A DNA stretch of 64,000 nt. Source: Thermoprotei archaeon. GTDB taxonomy: Archaea > Thermoproteota > Thermoprotei > QMSL01 > B3-G16. Positions 34,210 to 42,259 of this stretch are shown one piece after another. Each line of letters starts with the position of its first letter. The stretch's first letter is position 1. A model generated the notes under the pieces. It was not told the DNA's origin. It saw only the letters and a program-made list of their open reading frames with translations, and did not search any database. The stretch is from assembly GCA_021162845.1 (NCBI GenBank), contig JAGGXX010000067.1, forward strand, positions 60,345 to 124,344. The letters are read 5' to 3'. Position numbers and translations under genes: made by a program.

Positions 34210-35160
34210 TCAAAGGAGTATAGTAAACTTCAGCTGCTCTATTAATTCCTTGTATCTATTACGTACGGTTACCTCAGTTACCCCAGCGACTTGCGCTATT
34301 TCCCTCTGGGTCTTCCTGCAGTTCAACAACACGCAAGCCAGATAAACGGCTGCTGCCGCTAACCCTATGGGACCCCTCCCACTAGTCAAGCCTAACTTGC
34401 TTGCCGCCTCTATTATCTCAACGGCTTTTACCTGGACTTCACCAGGGAGTTTAAGTTGGCTTACTAGCCGAGGTACATAATCAAGGGGCTTAGCTGGGGG
34501 TACCCGGGAGAGCTTGGGTAAAATGGTCCTTATAAGGGAGCGATAACTTCTCCCTATCTCCTTCTTAGAGGCACGTGATACTTGGGATATCTCATCTAAT
34601 GTTCTAGGTATCCTATTTATCCTGCAAGCCGCGTAAATACAGGCAGCTGCCATGCTTTCTATGGATCTCCCCTTCGCTATGTGATTTTGAACGGCTAGCC
34701 TGCATATCAGGGAAGCCATCTCGCTTATGTTCCTAGGGAGTTCAAGCATGGATATCATTCTGTCAACTTCAGCTAGGGCCAGAGCCAAGCTCCTCTCTAT
34801 GGAGTCTGAAACCCTAACCCTCCGTTGCCATTTCCTGAGCTTATACGCCTGGATCCTTCCTTGAAGGTTAAGACCCTTTCCCGTTCCATCCCTATTCCTC
34901 CAGTCGATATCCGTAGAAAGGCCCTTGTCATGTATCGTGAGTGTAGTCGGAGCGCCAACCCGCGTACGCCTTTCGCGTTGCTCCTCATCAAATGCCCTCC
35001 ATTCAGGGCCTAGGTCCATTATATGATCCTTTAGCACTAAGCCGCACTCGAGGCAGATCACCTCTGCTCTCTCAGGATCGTACACTATCCTCTCGCCGCC
35101 ACAGGCGGGACAGCGGATATCTTCAATGGGTATATAACTAATACTCCCCCTAACTACCAT
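34210..35160 (-). CDS. tfb: Transcription initiation factor TFB (TFIIB)
   Basis: This 316-residue protein has an N-terminal zinc ribbon (Cys17, Cys20, Cys36, Cys39), a B-reader/linker with WRAFDEEQRERRTRVGAP, and two cyclin-like repeats (about 115-205 and 210-305) ending in a helix-turn-helix (TQREIAQVAGVTEVTVRNRY) that contacts the BRE. It recruits RNA polymerase to TBP-TATA. Its start overlaps the end of gar1 by 11 bases. Only one TFB is seen here. Confidence 0.97.
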   Translation of the reverse strand: MVVRGSISYIPIEDIRCPACGGERIVYDPERAEVICLECGLVLKDHIMDLGPEWRAFDEEQRERRTRVGAPTTLTIHDKGLSTDIDWRNRDGTGKGLNLQGRIQAYKLRKWQRRVRVSDSIERSLALALAEVDRMISMLELPRNISEMASLICRLAVQNHIAKGRSIESMAAACIYAACRINRIPRTLDEISQVSRASKKEIGRSYRSLIRTILPKLSRVPPAKPLDYVPRLVSQLKLPGEVQVKAVEIIEAASKLGLTSGRGPIGLAAAAVYLACVLLNCRKTQREIAQVAGVTEVTVRNRYKELIEQLKFTILL

Positions 35161-35422
35161 GATAGGATTTCCTCCTTCTACCTTTCCCCCGGCTCCGTAG
35201 TCTAAAGTATAGCACCTTGCCCACGTACTCCTCTGGATTTACCGCTTTAAGGGGTTTAACCGAGATATAAGGCGACTTCACGGGCCCGAAAACATCAGCG
35301 ACGAAGCCTATAGGCCTCATATCAGGTCCATAGACCTTACACATAAGGGGAACCGGACGTTCTGCCCTTATTATCAAACGCCCAGATTTAGAAACATGAG
35401 ATGCCGTTCCAAGTCGTTGCAC
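35150..35422 (-). CDS. gar1: H/ACA RNP protein Gar1
   Basis: This 90-residue basic protein is the Gar1 beta-barrel (VYGPDMRPIGFVADVFGPVKSPYISVK), ending in a Lys/Arg-rich tail. It supports Cbf5 in RNA-guided pseudouridylation. The start is a GTG at 35422; no in-frame ATG lies upstream. A TATA box, cctataaac, lies at 35444-35452, about 25 bases ahead, so the message is close to leaderless. It begins an apparent gar1-tfb operon. Confidence 0.9.
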   Translation of the reverse strand: MQRLGTASHVSKSGRLIIRAERPVPLMCKVYGPDMRPIGFVADVFGPVKSPYISVKPLKAVNPEEYVGKVLYFRLRSRGKGRRRKSYHGS

Positions 35423-35454
35423 ACGTCATCCCCGGGGGCTGGGTTTATAGGCTT

Positions 35455-35506
35455 TGACGAAATTTATATTTCTTTCGTCATTCGAGTTATATCTATCTAA
35501 TGACTC
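35455..35506 (-). promoter_or_regulatory. Inverted repeats upstream of the gar1-tfb operon
   Basis: A perfect 8-bp inverted repeat, TGACGAAA (35455-35462) and TTTCGTCA (35473-35480), has a 10-base AT-rich spacer. A second 5-bp repeat, CGAGT and ACTCG, follows within 35483-35507. They lie just upstream of the gar1 TATA box at 35444-35452. An operator role is inferred from position. The rest of the 236-base gap holds a plus-strand TATA-like ctatataat near 35574. Confidence 0.45.
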
Positions 35507-35658
35507 GTGTGATCTCTCGATACTTAAGTTCAAAGCAATTTTTACAAAAAATACAAAGAGAAGTGCAATTCTGCTATATAATTTAACCGGGTGAGAACAC
35601 CTTAACGCCCCAAGGAGGCGAGGCGCTCAGGAAATCTCATTAGAGATTCAGGGCTATC

Positions 35659-35958
35659 CTATCTCTTCTCCTGTGATCTTAACTTTCTCAGCTCTCCCGC
35701 CACCTTTTTAAGTAAAAGCGATTTACTCATAACTTTAGGGATGGAGACGCACCCGCTAGGCTCCCACCAGTGATGCGGATAACGCTTGTCCTCCTCAATG
35801 ATAAAGTCAGAGATCCCTAGGTTGTTAAGGGCTCTGATTAGTTCATCTAGCTTAGGATTGGGGACGGCTAGGCTTTTCGGAACGCGCCTACCCTCTCGAC
35901 GTGGTCTCCTAGAATCGAAATATACGGGCCATAGCACGATGTAGCGCTCGCGCCTCAT
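35659..35958 (-). CDS. srp19: Signal recognition particle protein SRP19
   Basis: This 99-residue protein has the SRP19 core: YIVLWPVYFDSRRPRREGRRVPKS, then the helix PNPKLDELIRALNNLG, and the basic HHWWEPSGCV strand region. It binds 7S RNA and helps SRP54 to bind. It follows eS8 after only 4 bases, so the two are one transcript. The 7S RNA gene itself is not seen in this window. Confidence 0.95.
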   Translation of the reverse strand: MRRERYIVLWPVYFDSRRPRREGRRVPKSLAVPNPKLDELIRALNNLGISDFIIEEDKRYPHHWWEPSGCVSIPKVMSKSLLLKKVAGELRKLRSQEKR

Positions 35959-35962
35959 GGGC

Positions 35963-36352
35963 TTATTCCTCTAGCAAAACGGCGTTTACTACTCCATCTT
36001 GTCCAGGCCTCGACGTAACCACTGCCCTGCCTAACTCGGTCAGTATCAGGGCACCACGGGTGATGACGCCACGCCGTGAGTAGTCTTGATTAGAGGGATT
36101 CGCTATGACTCGCAGTATGCGTACACGTCTCGTCTCGTTTCTCTCCGGTATGGTAACGTTAGCATAGATCGCTTTAACTAACCTTACCTTATAGTTACCC
36201 CCTCGCACGCGTATCCTACGTCGTTCCTCATATGTATCCAATAAGGTTTCCGTAGGCGGCCTTCCTAAATGAGCCTTAAGCTTCCTCTTCCTATGAGGCC
36301 TTATCTTACCACCACTTGGCTTCCTGAGGTCGCGACCTTGATATATGACCAT
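35963..36352 (-). CDS. rps8e: Small ribosomal subunit protein eS8
   Basis: This 129-residue protein shows the eS8 signature (GGKIRPHRKRKLKAHLGRPP and RRIRVRGGNYKVRL, followed by NPSNQDYSRRGVITRGA). It is a primary component of the small subunit. The start at 36352 is divergent from the Xaa-Pro peptidase gene; their 97-base gap holds a palindromic AT-rich element serving both. Confidence 0.97.
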   Translation of the reverse strand: MVIYQGRDLRKPSGGKIRPHRKRKLKAHLGRPPTETLLDTYEERRRIRVRGGNYKVRLVKAIYANVTIPERNETRRVRILRVIANPSNQDYSRRGVITRGALILTELGRAVVTSRPGQDGVVNAVLLEE

Positions 36353-36389
36353 GGGATTTCACCTGCCTTAGAAGCATTCACTTCCGCCA

Positions 36390-36409
36390 ATTAAACTTTT
36401 ACGTTTAAT
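36390..36409. promoter_or_regulatory. Palindrome in the rps8e/pepQ divergent promoter
   Basis: ATTAAAC (36390-36396) and GTTTAAT (36403-36409) form a perfect 7-bp inverted repeat with a 6-base spacer. Each arm can act as a TATA box for one of the two divergent genes. An outer TTCCGC/GCGGAA pair flanks it at wider spacing. It may simply be back-to-back TATA boxes. Confidence 0.4.
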
Positions 36410-36449
36410 CTTTAAAGCCTAAGCGGAAATAGCTTAAGGGAGGAGCGTT

Positions 36450-37556
36450 ATGAACTTCAATTATGACCTTCGTTGGGAGCGCCTTATTAAGGCAGCAGGG
36501 GAGATAGGGCTAGAGGCCATATTGGTGAGCGACCCTGCCGACTCCTTTTATCTAACTGGCGCACCAGAGCCCATGTACCCTAGTGGAAGGACGATGTTAT
36601 TGATAAATACGGACGAGAAGAAGGGTTACATGATCTTACCGTTACTAGAAGTCGAACGTATGGAGGACGAGATCAAGGTAAAGAACGTAGATATAATAGG
36701 TTACACTCCATATGAGAAGGGGATCGACAAGCTATTGAATATGCTTAAAGACATGGGGGTCAAGCGGCTGGGAGTCGAGGAGGAGCACATAAGTGATAAG
36801 ATGGTAAGCGATATAGCGGATAAGTGTAAAGTGGAGGTAAAGGCAGCAGGTTTTATTCTTAAGGAGATGCGCGCCGTAAAAGATGATGCCGAGGTAAAGG
36901 CTATAAAACGCGCAATCGAGATAACCTCAAAGGCCATCACTACAGTCGTAGAAGACATAAAGGAGGGATCTACAGAGGCTGAGATAGCAGCCGAGTTGGC
37001 TAGGAGAATCTTCCAGGAAGGAGCTAGGTTAGCTTTCGACATAATAGTCGCTTCAGGACCTAGGGGTGCTTATCCGCACGGCATCTACTCATGCAAGAAG
37101 GTGAGGAAAGGAGAGGCAGTCGTAGTAGACGTAGGAGCTAGGATCAACGGCTACTGTGCTGATACGACCAGGATGATCCTCATGGGGAAAGTTGAAGAAG
37201 AAATCCGGGATCACGTAAGCTATGTCGAAGAAGCCATAGATGAAGCGATAAAAAGCATTAGGGATGGTGTAAGGGGGAGGGAGGTAGATGAGGTAGCTAG
37301 AGAGGTCTTAAGGAAGAGGGGGATCGCTCAGTATTTCACGCATAGCCTAGGGCATGGAGTCGGCATAGAGGTTCACGAAGGACCCACACTAGGACCCACA
37401 AGCGAAGACGTACTGAAAGAAGGCATGATAACAACGATAGAACCAGGCATATATATCAAGGGTAGATATGGGATCAGGATAGAGGAAATGGTCTTGGTCA
37501 CGAAGAGAGGATGTGAAGTCCTCACCAGAGGGCTTAGCCGGGTTTTTGATCTTTAG
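36450..37556 (+). CDS. pepQ: Xaa-Pro dipeptidase/aminopeptidase (M24B)
   Basis: This 368-residue protein has the creatinase N-domain (1-125) and a pita-bread catalytic domain. Metal ligands are visible in VVVDVGARINGYCADTTRM (two Asp), HSLGHGVGIEVHEGP (His), TIEPGIYI (Glu) and IRIEEMV (Glu). It cleaves N-terminal X-Pro bonds in peptide recycling. A gggaggagcg Shine-Dalgarno precedes the ATG. The stop overlaps the DUF373 gene by 23 bases. Confidence 0.93.
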   Translation: MNFNYDLRWERLIKAAGEIGLEAILVSDPADSFYLTGAPEPMYPSGRTMLLINTDEKKGYMILPLLEVERMEDEIKVKNVDIIGYTPYEKGIDKLLNMLKDMGVKRLGVEEEHISDKMVSDIADKCKVEVKAAGFILKEMRAVKDDAEVKAIKRAIEITSKAITTVVEDIKEGSTEAEIAAELARRIFQEGARLAFDIIVASGPRGAYPHGIYSCKKVRKGEAVVVDVGARINGYCADTTRMILMGKVEEEIRDHVSYVEEAIDEAIKSIRDGVRGREVDEVAREVLRKRGIAQYFTHSLGHGVGIEVHEGPTLGPTSEDVLKEGMITTIEPGIYIKGRYGIRIEEMVLVTKRGCEVLTRGLSRVFDL

Positions 37557-38661
37557 ACGTTTTTCTCCTGAACTTCTCTCTTACCATGAAGATTATCGTT
37601 AGAGAGGCGGATACTACTAATGTTAGGATAGTCCAATAGAGGAGTATCAACAGGCTCCCGCTTCTTCGCAATATCATGCCTAATTCGATGAATATCTGCC
37701 TACTGAGAGATACGAAAACAGCGCCTACAACATTCCTCCAGACAAGCTCCTCGTCAGCAAGCCATGAGTTCAATGTATTGCCGACGAGAATTATGAGGGC
37801 AGATGCTATGAAGGCGTCAATGGAATGTAACAGCGCCTCAGGAGATGGAGCTAGGATCAACATGCTGATCACATAAGCCAATCCTTTGTCAAGGGAATCA
37901 TAACACGACGTAGCGCCCATGTAGAGACCTACTACGAAGGTTATCGTCGCTACGAAATACGCGAAGAAGAGTATGGGCGCTGCCGACCACCAATGGGTAA
38001 AACGCCGATAGTAATCAGCTGCCCTTTCGTCGAGAGAAAAGCCTTTCACGCACATTATTAAGCCGATTAGCATTATTATCAAGAGGCTGGCGTACTGAAG
38101 CAGGTTAAGCAGAGCTAATGAGGCCAGTGATAGAGTTAATATGCCGGGGAAGCCTAGGAAGAGCCTTCTATAATGAGGGACCTCCATAACCTTCTTGAGA
38201 TAACGAAGTAAAAGCATGTAGGTCTCCTCAACGCTCTTGGACTGTTGCACCACTACCCTTCTCACGGAGATCACGGGAACCTTACTTTGAATTATAGGTA
38301 GAACCTGTTCGTCATCCACACCATCAGAGACCATTATGATACTCTCCGCTGGAAACCTCTTGAGGACCATGTCCAGCTCTGTGCTTATTTTAAGATCCGC
38401 TTCGAGGCCACCATTAGGAGAACCTGTAATGGTTGCTACTTCACATTCGGCGAAGCCCTGTGCCTTTAAATTATCGTAGGTCTGTATAGCCGCGAACATA
38501 GCATTGACGTCTGCGTCTTCAGGCGCACGGAGAGCGAAAGAAGAGGCGGCCTTGAAGTTCTCCTCTCTACCTACTATAGGTGACCTGATGCCAGCTTTAA
38601 CCCCTAAATCATCATCCCTATCTATGTAAAGTACTAGGATGCGCTTGGGCCTACTTGACAA
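37534..38661 (-). CDS. DUF373 membrane protein
   Basis: This 375-residue archaeal DUF373 protein has a cytosolic N-terminal domain (1-165) that begins with RILVLYIDRDDDLG and contains IIMVSDGVDDEQVLP. Five or six membrane helices follow between residues 170 and 365 (for example FPGILTLSLASLALL), with a basic C-terminal tail. The repeated Asp-rich motifs suggest a metal- or nucleotide-related domain, but the function is unknown. It heads a minus-strand row together with the coiled-coil gene. Confidence 0.85.
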   Translation of the reverse strand: MSSRPKRILVLYIDRDDDLGVKAGIRSPIVGREENFKAASSFALRAPEDADVNAMFAAIQTYDNLKAQGFAECEVATITGSPNGGLEADLKISTELDMVLKRFPAESIIMVSDGVDDEQVLPIIQSKVPVISVRRVVVQQSKSVEETYMLLLRYLKKVMEVPHYRRLFLGFPGILTLSLASLALLNLLQYASLLIIMLIGLIMCVKGFSLDERAADYYRRFTHWWSAAPILFFAYFVATITFVVGLYMGATSCYDSLDKGLAYVISMLILAPSPEALLHSIDAFIASALIILVGNTLNSWLADEELVWRNVVGAVFVSLSRQIFIELGMILRRSGSLLILLYWTILTLVVSASLTIIFMVREKFRRKTSKDQKPG

Positions 38662-38702
38662 AGCCTCTCCCTATGAGATATTAGAAAAACAGGGATTTAA
38701 CA

Positions 38703-39638
38703 TTATTCGGAAGATTTAATAGGTATTAAATTGAATTCCATGAGCAACTTATACTCCGCTAATGATAACCTTTCGCCACGCTTAAATCGTTCATATACTG
38801 CTAATGCTTTTTCACGAAGTTTCTCTCTTCTAATTTTTAGAATGTTCGCTATCCGCTCTGCACGTTTAAGTAACGCCCGTCGCTCTAGTTCCTTATCAGT
38901 AAGGTAAATTTCTCTTTTTAATAGTTTTATCGTGTTTTTTGCTTTATCAAGCTGCAATTTAGCCTTTGCTATTAATTCCCGTTTCATCTTTATATCCTCA
39001 GAGAGGCGCTCTAATTCACTTCTTATATTTGAGATAGCCTGGGTGTGTTCATCTATTTTCGAGGATAGTTGGGATATCTCTTCGCGCAATTTCTGCATAC
39101 GTTCTTTGTTAGCTTGTATCTGTGATTTTAATTCATTAAGCAATGATACAAGATCATTATATTTCTTTAAAGCTTGAAGTTGCACAGCAAGTTTTGACAG
39201 TTCATCAAGCATGTGTTTTTCTTCATCAAGGGAAAGCGAATGCGTCTGATGATACCATTCCAGCTCTAAGATCTTCTCCTCAAGTACATCAGCGGGCTTC
39301 CTAGGGAGTAATGGCTTCAAAGCCTTAATTTTACGTGACGTATCACGCACTTCTGCGTATATCTTACTCGTACTCTCCCTTATCTTTTTGAATTGCTCTC
39401 TTAAGGCCTTGACATTTTTAATTAGCTCACTACGCTTAGCCCTATGCTCCTTTAATTCTGCGATAAGACGTCGTCTCGTCTCATGGAGCTCCTTAAGTTG
39501 CCGTATGCTTTCACTGAGTAAAGCGTAAGCTTCATCCCTGGCTTTATATGCAGTACTGAGCTTCTCCTGGAGCTCACTACGAAGTTTTAACAAATCATTA
39601 TCGGAGAGGCTTTGTAACGGCTCCTTAGAGGCCTCCAT
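38703..39638 (-). CDS. Archaeal coiled-coil protein (COG1340)
   Basis: This 311-residue protein is almost entirely coiled coil (residues 10-285) with Leu/Glu/Lys/Arg heptads and few aromatics. That is typical of the COG1340 archaeal proteins of unknown role. The C-terminal end (ALAVYERFKRGERLSLAEYKLLMEFNLI) is a short conserved helical segment. Local codon use is richer in A/T than in the neighbours. A structural or SMC-like scaffold role is possible but unsupported. Confidence 0.8.
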   Translation of the reverse strand: MEASKEPLQSLSDNDLLKLRSELQEKLSTAYKARDEAYALLSESIRQLKELHETRRRLIAELKEHRAKRSELIKNVKALREQFKKIRESTSKIYAEVRDTSRKIKALKPLLPRKPADVLEEKILELEWYHQTHSLSLDEEKHMLDELSKLAVQLQALKKYNDLVSLLNELKSQIQANKERMQKLREEISQLSSKIDEHTQAISNIRSELERLSEDIKMKRELIAKAKLQLDKAKNTIKLLKREIYLTDKELERRALLKRAERIANILKIRREKLREKALAVYERFKRGERLSLAEYKLLMEFNLIPIKSSE

Positions 39639-39657
39639 GAGGACACTCCCTGTGAGC

Positions 39658-40365
39658 TCATTTTGACGAAGACCCTATGATCACTCTAGCGTCAACGACT
39701 TTAGCTCCTTTACTATAGGCCAAAACGGGATTTAGGTCCAATTGTTCTATGTCCGGGTTCTCCTCTATAAGGCGTGAAACGCTCAACATCATCTGGACTA
39801 ACGCATCCTCATCAGTAGGCTCCGTACCCCTGTAGCCCTTAAGCAATGGATATCCCTTTATCTCCCTTATCATCTCACGTGCATCGGTTTCCTCTATCGG
39901 GAGTATCCTAAAGGTGACATCCTTGAGGATTTCAACGAATACGCCGCCTAATCCGAACATTATCGCATGCCCGAACTGGGGATCCTTAGCCACACCTATT
40001 ATGACCTCAGTGGCGGGAGGGGCGAATTCCTGAACTAAGATACCAGCTATCCGAGCATTGGGCTTGTGTTTGCGTACGTTTGCTAATATTTTATTATAAG
40101 CGACTTCTAGCTCTTGTTCATCCTTTATGTTTATCACGACTCCTCCTACATCGGTTTTATGGAGTATATCGGGTGAGACTATCTTCAGGACAATGGGATA
40201 TCCTATTTCCTTAGCTAATTTCTTCGCTTCATCTAGGTTCGAGGCTACTCCAAAACGCGTAACGCTTATGCCGTATAATGAACAAAGTTCCTTCGCCTCA
40301 GGTTCTAGGAGGAAGTTCCTGCCTTCCTTTAAAGCCGTTTCGATTATGGCGCGTGCTTCCTTCAT
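39658..40365 (-). CDS. acdB: ADP-forming acetyl/acyl-CoA synthetase beta subunit
   Basis: This 235-residue ATP-grasp protein matches the separate beta subunit of archaeal ACD: ATP-binding KEIGYPIVLKI, phosphohistidine-region HKTDVGGVV, EVIIGVAKDPQFGHAIMFGLGG, and the terminal LDLNPVLAY metal motif. ACD makes ATP from acyl-CoA and ADP during peptide or sugar fermentation. The alpha subunit is not adjacent. An 8-bp inverted repeat lies 14 bases before the start. Confidence 0.93.
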   Translation of the reverse strand: MKEARAIIETALKEGRNFLLEPEAKELCSLYGISVTRFGVASNLDEAKKLAKEIGYPIVLKIVSPDILHKTDVGGVVINIKDEQELEVAYNKILANVRKHKPNARIAGILVQEFAPPATEVIIGVAKDPQFGHAIMFGLGGVFVEILKDVTFRILPIEETDAREMIREIKGYPLLKGYRGTEPTDEDALVQMMLSVSRLIEENPDIEQLDLNPVLAYSKGAKVVDARVIIGSSSK

Positions 40366-40378
40366 GTTGAAACACCCC

Positions 40379-40399
40379 TAGTTTACTTTTTGTAAACTA
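40379..40399 (-). promoter_or_regulatory. Perfect inverted repeat between the DUF4443 and acdB genes
   Basis: TAGTTTAC (40379-40386) and GTAAACTA (40392-40399) are exact complements with a 5-base T spacer. The right arm includes the stop codon of the winged-helix DUF4443 gene, and the left arm ends 14 bases before the acdB start. It could be an operator of acdB or a terminator-like hairpin. Confidence 0.5.
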
Positions 40400-41020
40400 C
40401 AATGATAGGTGTCCTTTAAGCTTTAATGCAACCGCGATGATGGCTTCCCTTAATATCCACTCTTGATCATTAAAGGTGGTCACCAGGAGATCTCCTTCCA
40501 TAAGATCGAATGATGTAATGAGGATAGAGTTAACTTCAGGAGCATATGATTCCAGATCATCACAGACGCCTGGTATCTCCAAGCGCTCATTCCGGTACAT
40601 AATGAAAATAGCTCCCTTAGCGCCAAAGCGTACTGCTACATCACGTTCTTCGAGACAAAGGCCTAAATCGCGTGTCGGCACGCCACGCATATGGGCTACC
40701 ACGTTAACACGAGCCTTAGAAATCTTAGAGAGATCTCGTAGATCCTTAATGGAGAGCAAACCTAAGTAACTCAGGAGGGAATTCAGGATTTTCTCGCCTT
40801 TAGGGCTTAGCAATGAGCCAGCCCTAATTGAGAGCACTAATCCGGAGCGCGTTAACCTAGAGAGAAGACCCCTCACTATCCCTTCAGGCAGAAGGAGCTC
40901 CCTACATATGCGATAACGTCCAATGGGCCCCTCTTCATGGAGAAGTATGAGGAGAGTTATCAGCTTTGGAATGGATATCTTGCCCTTACAGAGCGTAGTT
41001 AAGAGCTGTAGGGGATTCAT
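40397..41020 (-). CDS. DUF4443 winged-helix protein
   Basis: This 207-residue protein has an N-terminal winged helix (residues 15-75, GRYRICRELLLPEGIVRGLLSRL) followed by a DUF4443-type alpha/beta domain with VRFGAKGAIFIMYRNE. It resembles a transcriptional regulator, but ligand and targets are unknown. It is located directly upstream of acdB with a perfect inverted repeat between them, so it may control that gene. Confidence 0.75.
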   Translation of the reverse strand: MNPLQLLTTLCKGKISIPKLITLLILLHEEGPIGRYRICRELLLPEGIVRGLLSRLTRSGLVLSIRAGSLLSPKGEKILNSLLSYLGLLSIKDLRDLSKISKARVNVVAHMRGVPTRDLGLCLEERDVAVRFGAKGAIFIMYRNERLEIPGVCDDLESYAPEVNSILITSFDLMEGDLLVTTFNDQEWILREAIIAVALKLKGHLSL

Positions 41021-41112
41021 GACGATATATTGTTAAGGAACTTGAGATCCCAAAAAGCATTTCCCTAATCCATTCAAGCCCGAAATAGACGTTCATTTAG
41101 CTTAACGAGGGC

Positions 41113-41883
41113 TTAGTAATGAACCACGAAGTCCTCCCCGCCTGCACTTATCCTTTGAAGGATGCTATAGAGCCTGTCCAGGCCTTCGTTCTTGACAGCT
41201 GAAACGTGGGTCACCGGAATGGGCAGGTTCAGATCAGAGAGCATATTGCAGAATCTCATGGCCATCTCGCGGTATACTCCCTTTAGGCTTTCCTCCGCAA
41301 TTAATGCGAGTTCCTCAGGATTCTCAATTAAATGAACTAGATATGTCAATTCTTCTTGCTTCAGGAGATCGCTCTTCGTTAGGACCATTATCTGCGGGAA
41401 TAGGAAGCGGAATTGAACTGATGCGGCGAGGAAAAGCGTCGATATGAGCCCTGTCGGCTTACTTGCCAGAACCACGTCCGCTAAAAATAAGATCGCAGAA
41501 CCTCCTCCTTTAGTTAATGTCTGAGCTATGTGGAGGCCCGAAGCCCTAAAAGCGAATAGCTCCATCTGACCTGGAGTATCTATTATCGCGTAATCGGCCT
41601 TTAACCCGGATATCTCCTCACGTAAATCTATGGCCTTCACGGCGAGGAGATCTGATGCTGCTATCATCGCCCCATTAGGACCCAAGTCATACCGTTCCAT
41701 CACCTCTTGGACTGTCACGTAATCCCGAGCATCTACGTCAGGCCTGTAAGGCAACCACTCGGCGCCCGGATCGAGGTTTACTAAAGCTACATCAAATCCT
41801 TGATCGAGAAGCCAGTCGGAGAAAGCGCTAGCTAAAGTGGATTTACCGGAGCCAGCAGGGCCTATCAGGAACGTAAAAAACAT
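41113..41883 (-). CDS. GPN-loop GTPase
   Basis: This 256-residue P-loop GTPase has G1 IGPAGSGKST (residues 7-16), the family-defining GPN at 68-70 (DLGPNGAM), G3 DTPGQMELF and G4 TKSDLL. GPN GTPases dimerise, and eukaryotic members help RNA polymerase II assembly; archaea have one or two copies. The start is at 41883. A zinc-ribbon gene precedes it on the same strand by 32 bases. Confidence 0.93.
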   Translation of the reverse strand: MFFTFLIGPAGSGKSTLASAFSDWLLDQGFDVALVNLDPGAEWLPYRPDVDARDYVTVQEVMERYDLGPNGAMIAASDLLAVKAIDLREEISGLKADYAIIDTPGQMELFAFRASGLHIAQTLTKGGGSAILFLADVVLASKPTGLISTLFLAASVQFRFLFPQIMVLTKSDLLKQEELTYLVHLIENPEELALIAEESLKGVYREMAMRFCNMLSDLNLPIPVTHVSAVKNEGLDRLYSILQRISAGGEDFVVHY

Positions 41884-41915
41884 GGAGACATTCCCTCTAA
41901 GTAATTCAACCTAAC

Positions 41916-42137
41916 CTATCCTTCGTCTTTCTTCGAGGACAACCACCATTTTAAGTACTCACGCCTCCGATCACCCTCCCCTTTTTCAGAGGCCTGTCTA
42001 ATTAAGGCAAGCTCTCTTTTGGCCAAGAAGTACTCCTCCCTGGTTAAGGTTAAACCGCAACTGGTGCAGACATAGGCCCTTTGCCCCGGATCGTATCTCA
42101 TGAGCCCACCACATTCAGGGCAAGGCACACCAGGCAT
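41916..42137 (-). CDS. Small zinc-ribbon protein
   Basis: This 73-residue protein has a TFIIB-type zinc ribbon, CPEC (residues 6-9) and CTSC (24-27), and a charged helical tail with REYLKWWLSS. The function is unknown; such small ribbons occur beside archaeal transcription and translation genes. It is probably co-transcribed with the GPN GTPase gene, consistent with but not proving a polymerase-related role. Confidence 0.75.
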   Translation of the reverse strand: MPGVPCPECGGLMRYDPGQRAYVCTSCGLTLTREEYFLAKRELALIRQASEKGEGDRRREYLKWWLSSKKDEG

Positions 42138-42259
42138 TTTATACGCACCAAGATCAGAGAGTGCTTACTGTAAGATAAGCATTACCTAATAGCCTAGTAT
42201 TTAATGGGGGGTTAAAGCTTGCTAGTCCTCGTTCGACACGAAACGTACAGTTATCAGCG

